Below, piece after piece: positions 6,568 through 10,818 of a stretch of DNA of 10,818 nt. The stretch lies in contig JAOXYC010225126.1 in NCBI GenBank assembly GCA_028565715.1, forward strand, positions 1 through 10,818. The letters run 5' to 3'. Positions within the stretch are counted from its first letter, which is position 1, and each line of letters starts with the position of its first letter. Both the position numbers and the translations under genes were made by a program. The notes under the pieces are model-generated. The model did no database searches and was not told the DNA's origin. It worked only from the letters and a program-made list of their open reading frames with translations. The DNA comes from Phoronis pallida (Eukaryota > Phoronida > Phoronidae).

Positions 6568-7366
6568 CTGAAATTACCATAAATATGGGTTTAAATAATC
6601 TGACACAAAAAAGCTATGAACAATTTACTCTCTTACTTGTACTGTATTCAATTTAAATAAAATACCAGTTATTCATAATCATGTTTTAAAATAGCAGAAA
6701 TAAAACAATGCAGGTTTTCATCAAAAAACTATGATCCATTATATATTATACCTCGCCCTCGTGCGATATTTGTTCTAAAAACAACTTCGGCCTCATAATA
6801 CGTTCAATAACCCAAGAATCATTGTATAATCTTTATATATATATTATACAGTCATGTAAAAGGTAGGCATTCCGTAATATAGCCTCTTTCATTGTTGGTA
6901 CTGAGGGGCCAATGATTGCTCAAGAAAGTATACAGAGTTAAAATACGAAAGATAAATTTTAGAAATGAGAAGAAATTATGGACATCACAATTGCAGCTAG
7001 TACTTTACCCTACAGGGTTCCGCCGTTTAACCGTTTTGGACTCACAAAGTCATCAAAATGGAAATAAGAAGAATGAACACTCATAAAGCAAAGAATTATC
7101 ATTTTCACAAGAACACATTAAGAGGGAACAAACAATTCCAAGAAAAATAATAATCAAATATACAAAAGCATCAGTTGAATTTTGCGCACATCACTAAAAT
7201 ACCTGAATCAGAATCGTTATCTGAATAGAGCATGCACAATAAAACAAACAACTTGAATTTCACACACGAAAATAGACTTAAAATGTTTTCAATAGTTACA
7301 TAAATCTGACTTCTTCAAACGTTTTTCATTCATTTTCTTGAGACATTCTGGACATGGGAGACCCAC
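6568..7366. other. Right-hand part of intron D/E without identified elements
   Basis: AT-rich intron with a short (TA)n tract near 6834-6845. I see no gene, RNA or clear inverted repeat. The rest of this intron, to 7625, holds the foldback at 7367-7558. Confidence 0.55.
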
Positions 7367-7558
7367 CAATGCGGCTAGTTGACCAAAAGGTGGCGCAGTG
7401 TATTATGTGGTAAACCAGCATAGCGCATGCGTCAGTTAAGCTATTGCTCAGGAGGAGCAGCCTGGTCGTGTGTAAGATCAGTCGCTAGGAACCAGGTAAT
7501 ACCTCATAATGCAATAGCGCCATCTGATGAGTTTTTAGTTTGCCAACTAGCCCCATTG
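7367..7558. mobile_element. Foldback element, interrupted inverted arms, intron D/E
   Basis: Left end CAATGCGGCTAGTTG (7367-7381) pairs with right end CAACTAGCCCCATTG (7544-7558) with one mismatch. Further in, GGTGGCGC..TGTATTATG..GGTA..CCAG pairs with CTGG..TACC..CATAATGCAATAGCGCCATC after an insertion of about 11 nt on the right side. It is about 192 bp, moderately CpG-containing, with no coding capacity and no clear target duplication. Confidence 0.6.
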
Positions 7559-7625
7559 AAGAGATGTACTATGAAGTAGGCAAAAGGTATTTTATGCAAC
7601 AAATAAAAGTAGACCAAACCATTAC

Positions 7626-7770
7626 CAATTTTAGCGAAAGTATCATCCCAGCGTTGATTGAATACGTCCAAATCTTCAGCGATCTTAGTTGCGGTCTCTG
7701 ATAATTCTTTAGCGAGCTCTGTTAATCTGTCTACACGGTCTTCATGTGACTTCATAGCTTTAAGTTTTAC
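7626..7770 (-). CDS. DMD: Dystrophin-like rod exon D: spectrin repeat 5, helices B-C
   Basis: This 145-nt exon (window residues 262-309 plus one base) enters at phase 0 and leaves at phase 1. Its acceptor is TTTTTTGATAG|GTA and its donor TTG|GTAATG. It reads VKLKAMKSHEDRVDRLTE through helix C at VFNQRWDDTFAKI, with the tryptophan at window residue 302, 103 residues after that of repeat 4. The last base, G, pairs with the first two bases (AA) of the next exon to make a Glu codon, and the phase matches exactly. A second AG lies 13 nt into the exon (CTTAAAG|CTATG), but using it would break the frame. The intron to its left in the window (6568-7625) is the longest complete one here. Confidence 0.87.
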
Positions 7771-8300
7771 CTATCAAAAAAATAATTTGGTGAAAGGAAT
7801 ACATGTTAATTGAAAGTGCGTCATCATGGTGACAAGAGCATAAAAACTTCATGATAAAGAAATGACAATTTTATTGTTTTATTGAAAAACTTGATAATTC
7901 GCCATCCTTAATCTCATATTATCAATGTTTAAATGTTGTGCGATAAAAAGAATCACACATTGCAGAGGTGGGAAAACAAACACATTTTTGAGGAATTCCA
8001 GAAAATGAAAATTTTTGCATTTACTCTATGTATCACTGAGAAGCAGGAATTTGCTACTTTGGTTTTGATTGTGTTCTTTCTTCTCAATCATATAAACTTA
8101 CCTAGACTGAACTCGGCCCGTCGTTGAAAACGACAGACTGAAACAATCGCGCGATAATCGAGTATCGCTAAGTATATGCGGATTACGTCACTTCGCTTAA
8201 CCGCAGTCTTCTAGTGACGTTCTACTTTCAGTAGTCCCCCCGCAATTATTACAGTCCCTTGACCAGAGTCGAAGGGGCTGGAGTACATTCTAAAACTTAC
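7771..8300. other. Intron C/D, including a CpG-richer patch (8110-8290)
   Basis: The left part is plain AT-rich intron. From about 8115 to 8290 the DNA becomes CpG-richer with short dyads: CGTCGTT-GAA-AACGAC, the palindrome ATCGCGCGAT, and ATTACGTCACT (8182-8192) facing AGTGACGTTCT (8213-8223). The latter two contain CRE/ATF-like TKACGTCA cores. It may be a decayed transposable element or a regulatory patch. The plus-strand open stretch 7933-8127 has no recognisable protein. Confidence 0.4.
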
Positions 8301-8630
8301 CCTGCAATGTTCCAGTTGCTTGGTAATCTCCGTAGCCTCATCAGCAATTCGTTCCGTTGAGGTAATCCACTTCTCGTAACTGGCCAAGATTTCCGTCAGC
8401 GTGCCCATCTCATCATAAAACTGTTTGGTTCCTATGGCAACCTGGACCTGTTGCTGGGTTTGGCTGAGAAGAACAAGGACCGTCTCCCATCGAGTCTCAA
8501 GTTCTGTGTAGGTCTTGGAAATGTTTTCGCTGGATTCTCCTGCGTTGGTCAATTCATCTTTCAGCAGTTTGCCAACTCTTTGCATAGTTTCATAGTCTGT
8601 TGTGTGGTTATCAACTTCATTTTCAATATC
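8301..8630 (-). CDS. DMD: Dystrophin-like rod exon C: spectrin repeat 4 (helices B-C) and repeat 5 helix A
   Basis: At 330 nt (window residues 152-261) this is the longest exon in the window. It is phase 0 at both ends, with acceptor TTTTTACAG|GAT and a consensus donor AGG|GTAAGT. It completes repeat 4, with helix C at ELETRWETVLVLL (tryptophan at window residue 199), and opens repeat 5 with LASYEKWITSTERI (tryptophan at 239). The 120-residue step from the previous helix-A tryptophan is the longest in this piece, so repeat 4 has a slightly longer loop or inter-repeat linker than its neighbours. The exon ends at KQLEHCR, in helix B of repeat 5, where the matching region of utrophin also has a Cys-Arg/Gln pair. 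An overlapping plus-strand open stretch at 8451-8636 is a shadow of this exon. Confidence 0.9.
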
Positions 8631-9004
8631 CTGTAAAAATTGGAAAGTCAATTATAAATTGAAAATTTAAAGTCTTCTTCAATAATAATGCCGTAACATA
8701 AACAAGGAGCTTTTAAGTATGAGCTGACTAATAGATTTTTCCTAAAAATATAATATTATGTTTTGTCAACTGAATTTGTACATTTCTTGCCAATCTTCAT
8801 CTACTGCAATATAGAATGGGTAACAAAGAAATTATTTCAAAAGAAAACATTTTTCTTGTCTAGCATTCTAATCAGAAATCATCTTTCTCAAGGAAATGTC
8901 TCAATAATTGAGTATTGATTTAAAATAATTATATTGGATCCATTCAACACACAATAAAAGACGGAAAATTCTTTTAAGAATTTCAAAGTTTACTTAATAC
9001 AAAC
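8631..9004. other. Intron B/C, no feature seen
   Basis: AT-rich intron of 374 bp bounded by the GTTTGT donor (9004) and TTTTTACAG acceptor (8631). I see no repeat or coding signal. Confidence 0.6.
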
Positions 9005-9274
9005 CTTAACAAGAACAGCTTGCTCCTCTAATGAATACTCATCTTCCGCACTCTCGCTATCCTTCGTAAGTAATTCCAAACTCGACTCTGTTTGATCTAG
9101 CCAATCAGATAACACTTGAACATTGGCATCAAACTCCAGCCTCAGGCTGCTATCCATGCGAGCTTTCTTAGGTAGCGAAGAGTGGCTCAGCGACGATGTT
9201 GACTCAACGATACTTTCTTGTGTTGAATCGTCTTCATCCAGTAAACTGGGCAGGTCAAATCCTGACTGCTTGAT
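9005..9274 (-). CDS. DMD: Dystrophin-like rod exon B: hinge-2 region and start of spectrin repeat 4
   Basis: This 270-nt exon (window residues 62-151) is phase 0 at both ends. Its acceptor is TTTTTTTAAG|ATC and its donor AAG|GTTTGT, a weaker donor than most here. The first 43 residues or so are not spectrin-like: they are acidic and serine/threonine-rich (DEDDSTQESIVESTSSLSHS) and end in a small basic patch, LPKKARM. This is where vertebrate dystrophin and utrophin carry hinge 2, which is proline-rich there and precedes a similar PKK stretch; the proline run is missing here. Helix A of repeat 4 follows, with VLSDWLDQTE and its tryptophan at window residue 119. The serine-rich part suggests a flexible, possibly phosphorylated linker (inference). 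It is the least conserved exon by eye, but both flanking exons join in frame. Confidence 0.85.
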
Positions 9275-9677
9275 CTTAAAAAAATATTCGAATTTTTGTC
9301 CAAAAAGATGTCGCGATTACAAGAGAAAAATAAATTGAACTGCTATATACAGCATGAAACAGAGTAAGTATATTTTTTGAGACTATAACCAATAATTCTT
9401 AAAGGAAGAAAATAGGTATACCAATGGAATGGTTTATGAAGGTCAGAAATTCATGCAACATTACCAGAAGAGCTTACAAGAAATACAAAAAAAAATAACC
9501 AGATAGCAGTCTTTATAAATCCCCTTTCAATTTATAGTAAAGCTATCTTTAGGTTGCTTTTTGGCAAACAGAACTTTGCATATTATATGTAAAGTGAGTG
9601 GGGAATGTTGCTACAGAAACTTCAGTAAGTACATCCAAAGAGGGAATATGCTAAAGGCTTAAGAAATATCCGACTAC
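9275..9677. other. Intron A/B, no feature seen
   Basis: AT-rich intron of 403 bp with an A-run near 9486-9497. I see no repeat or coding signal. Confidence 0.6.
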
Positions 9678-9860
9678 CTCCCCACTCATATTATCCATCT
9701 GCTGTACGAGGCTCTCCCAGCGGTCGCGGAACTCTTCAAGCTGTGTCTTGACCTGTTCCGTCACCGTGATGTTACCCTCGGCATTCTGTAGAATCTTCTG
9801 ACCAACCGTGGTGAGTTTTGTGAATCTTTGCATCTGCATATCCATGTCTTGTTCAATAGA
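9678..9860 (-). CDS. DMD: Dystrophin-like rod exon A: spectrin repeat 3, helices B-C
   Basis: This 183-nt exon (window residues 1-61) is phase 0 at both ends. Its acceptor is CCTATAG|TCT and its donor GAG|GTAGTC. It starts SIEQDMDMQMQRFTKL and carries the helix-C signature RDRWESLVQQM, with the conserved tryptophan at window residue 48. The pattern of a Gly-Gln turn (TTVGQKIL), a variable linker and then RW..LV matches repeat 3 of utrophin and dystrophin just before hinge 2. It is the most upstream exon I can identify. The exon carrying helix A of repeat 3 should lie to the right of 9860, but I see no convincing exon in 9861-10818, so that exon is probably beyond the window. The first residues could shift slightly if another acceptor were used; the frame is secure. 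Confidence 0.85.
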
Positions 9861-9919
9861 CTATAGGGGATAGGGGAGAGTTATGAGTCTGGGGGTCTAT
9901 GGTGTTAGGGCCCAGGAAT

Positions 9920-10260
9920 TTGACTTAAAAGTATTTGCAACTATTTCTGAATGATCTCTAGGATGGTCTACAATGCTATCATTATGCTTGAAAAATCAAT
10001 TTTAGTGAAAAATTTTTTTTTTGATATTTTGATCAAATCTGTGATGTCATAAGTTGTTTGGAATTCAAATCTTGAAATTATTTGAAAAAAATGTATTTTT
10101 CCAATGTGTTTAGCTATGACTTATATGCCAGTGACGTCACAGATTTGATCAAAATATCAAAAATAATTTTTTCACTAAAATTGATTTTTCTAGCATAATG
10201 ATAGCATTAAAGACCATCCTAGAGAACATTCAGAAATAGTTTCAAATACCTTTAAGTCAA
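9920..10260. mobile_element. Foldback (MITE-like) element with about 135-bp inverted arms
   Basis: The left arm from 9920 (TTGACTTAAAAGTATTTGCA...) pairs with the right arm ending at 10260 (...AAATACCTTTAAGTCAA) over roughly 135 bp with scattered mismatches, down to GATCAAATCTGTGAYGTCA at about 10032 and 10130. The loop is about 70 bp. The block at 9955-9983 and its partner at 10197-10225 match the arms of the smaller element at 4888-4982. No open frame of note is inside, and no target duplication was found. Confidence 0.75.
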
Positions 10261-10569
10261 CACCATTCTCCAAATTAACCAGCATCACATGCTTGGGAAA
10301 ATGTTCACGATGTGACTGACATGCTTTGCAATGTGATTACTTTGGAAAATGGAATGAAGCAATGTTTCCTCTTATGCAGACAAAGACTATGGCCATAAGG
10401 TCAACATTTTCATAATTCCATATTTCTCTGGATATGACAAAATGATCCACAGAAACTTTCCTATTGTTGTGTGATTAGGGATAGGGAATGAAATGTGACT
10501 GTGTGTCTGCATCATTGGAACTAGCAGAATAGAAATGGCGCTTGGGACATTGCTTCAACTCAAGATAGA
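10261..10569. other. Upstream intron sequence, no exon identified
   Basis: The next upstream exon (repeat 3 helix A) might have been expected here. I find no minus-strand segment with a spectrin-like frame ending at a phase-0 GT donor, and no repeat. Confidence 0.5.
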
Positions 10570-10696
10570 TAAATGATGGTACAAGTCGAATAAGTTGATC
10601 CCTCGTATAACTTCCATTGTTTAGTCGTTGGAAACACATTGACTGAATAACGCAAATAAACGAGGGACCAACTTATTCGACTTGTACCTAAATGAT
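10570..10696. mobile_element. 111-bp foldback element with 8-bp target site duplication
   Basis: The element 10578-10688 has 29-bp terminal inverted repeats (GGTACAAGTCGAATAAG...; arms 10578-10606 and 10660-10688) with one mismatch. It is flanked by perfect direct repeats TAAATGAT at 10570-10577 and 10689-10696. An 8-bp duplication is typical of hAT and some other DNA transposons, but the GGTACAAG terminus is not a standard hAT end. It is non-autonomous, with a core of about 53 bp. The low arm divergence suggests a young insertion. Confidence 0.85.
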
Positions 10697-10818
10697 CTCT
10701 TGTACTAATCACAACACAGAAAACTAAATTTCATGTTATATTCTTGAATAATAAGTGGATATAATTAATAGATCACTGCTGTGACGACAATTAATTATAT
10801 AGAGATAAATTTGGAATC

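Larger units (their letters stand above)
260..9860 (-). other. DMD: Partial dystrophin/utrophin-family gene, central rod region (13 exons)
   Basis: The gene runs right to left. Thirteen open segments bounded by AG acceptors and GT donors join without a stop into 837 codons. In order they encode the end of spectrin repeat 3, a hinge-2-like linker, repeats 4-9 and part of repeat 10. The number and order of repeats match the vertebrate dystrophin rod one to one. In the known family the rod is a cytoplasmic spacer between the actin-binding head and the dystroglycan-binding end, linking cortical actin to the membrane complex, and parts of it bind actin, lipid or microtubules. An invertebrate is expected to have one gene that predates the DMD/UTRN split, so the symbol is used for orthology only. 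The gene continues past both window edges. Promoter, start codon, stop codon and polyadenylation site are absent. Confidence in the family is high from remembered alignments; no database search was run. Confidence 0.88.

Noticed and set aside
6755-6850. Possible degenerate inverted repeat around CCTCGCCCTCGTGCGA and the (TA)n tract
   Set aside because: Pairing is too short and broken to separate from background.
7933-8127. 64-residue plus-strand open frame
   Set aside because: AT-rich intronic sequence with no recognised motif or splice support, and antisense to the gene.
9123-9338. 71-residue plus-strand serine-rich open frame
   Set aside because: It is a shadow of the hinge-2 exon on the minus strand.
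260-9860. Gene as nesprin, spectraplakin (MACF1/dystonin) or alpha/beta-spectrin
   Set aside because: All carry spectrin repeats, but motifs such as WMDDMETFL with a GD turn, the ...DIKTLQPS... run and AEEISEEL follow dystrophin/utrophin R7-R9 in order, with a non-repeat linker at the hinge-2 position.
9861-10569. Upstream exon for repeat 3 helix A
   Set aside because: No minus-strand segment combined a spectrin-like frame with a phase-0 donor. Much of the stretch is the 9920-10260 foldback element.
10759-10800. Short inverted repeat ATATAATTAAT / ATTAATTATAT
   Set aside because: Eleven AT-only bases in AT-rich DNA is expected by chance.

Overview
This window is a piece of an animal nuclear genome. 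It holds the central part of one large, intron-rich gene on the minus strand, so its amino-terminal side is at the right of the window. Thirteen exons between 9860 and 260 join into one uninterrupted frame of 2,511 nt (837 codons). All 13 donors are GT and all 13 acceptors are AG. All 12 exon-exon joins agree in phase: ten introns are phase 0 and two are phase 1. Below, 'window residue' means position in this 837-residue piece.

The encoded protein is the rod of a dystrophin/utrophin-family protein. It begins inside a spectrin repeat matching repeat 3 (R3), passes through a short acidic, serine-rich linker where hinge 2 sits, and continues through seven repeats matching R4 to R10, the last one incomplete. 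The helix-A tryptophans are at window residues 119, 239, 338, 448, 557, 663 and 768. The helix-C tryptophans are at 48, 199, 302, 414, 523, 629 and 737. This is the roughly 106-110 residue spacing of spectrin repeats, with one extra gap at the hinge. Local similarity to remembered vertebrate dystrophin and utrophin, strongest across the R7/R8 exon (3593-3910), favours dystrophin/utrophin over nesprin or spectraplakin. The actin-binding head, WW, ZZ and C-terminal domains lie outside the window.

The host is probably an invertebrate deuterostome (echinoderm, hemichordate or amphioxus grade). Introns are short for a dystrophin gene (about 220-1,060 bp), the DNA is AT-rich, and the relic repeats resemble those of marine invertebrates. 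This placement is inference and not firm.

The introns are crowded with repeats. From right to left they are: a 111-bp foldback element with a perfect 8-bp target duplication (10570-10696); a foldback of about 340 bp (9920-10260); a CpG-richer patch (8110-8290); a foldback (7367-7558); an 84-90 bp near-perfect hairpin (6239-6328); a 369-bp non-autonomous Helitron (5821-6189); a tRNA-derived SINE relic (5713-5770); a small foldback that shares a sequence block with the one at 9920-10260 (4888-4982); another foldback (4280-4467); and an 18-bp minisatellite of about 20.6 units (2485-2854). The most gene-relevant item is a tandem duplication of the 3' half of the 1103-1264 exon together with its splice donor (756-1197). 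One extra copy still encodes the same peptide and could in principle be spliced in frame.

No second protein-coding gene, no intact RNA gene and no CRISPR array were seen.
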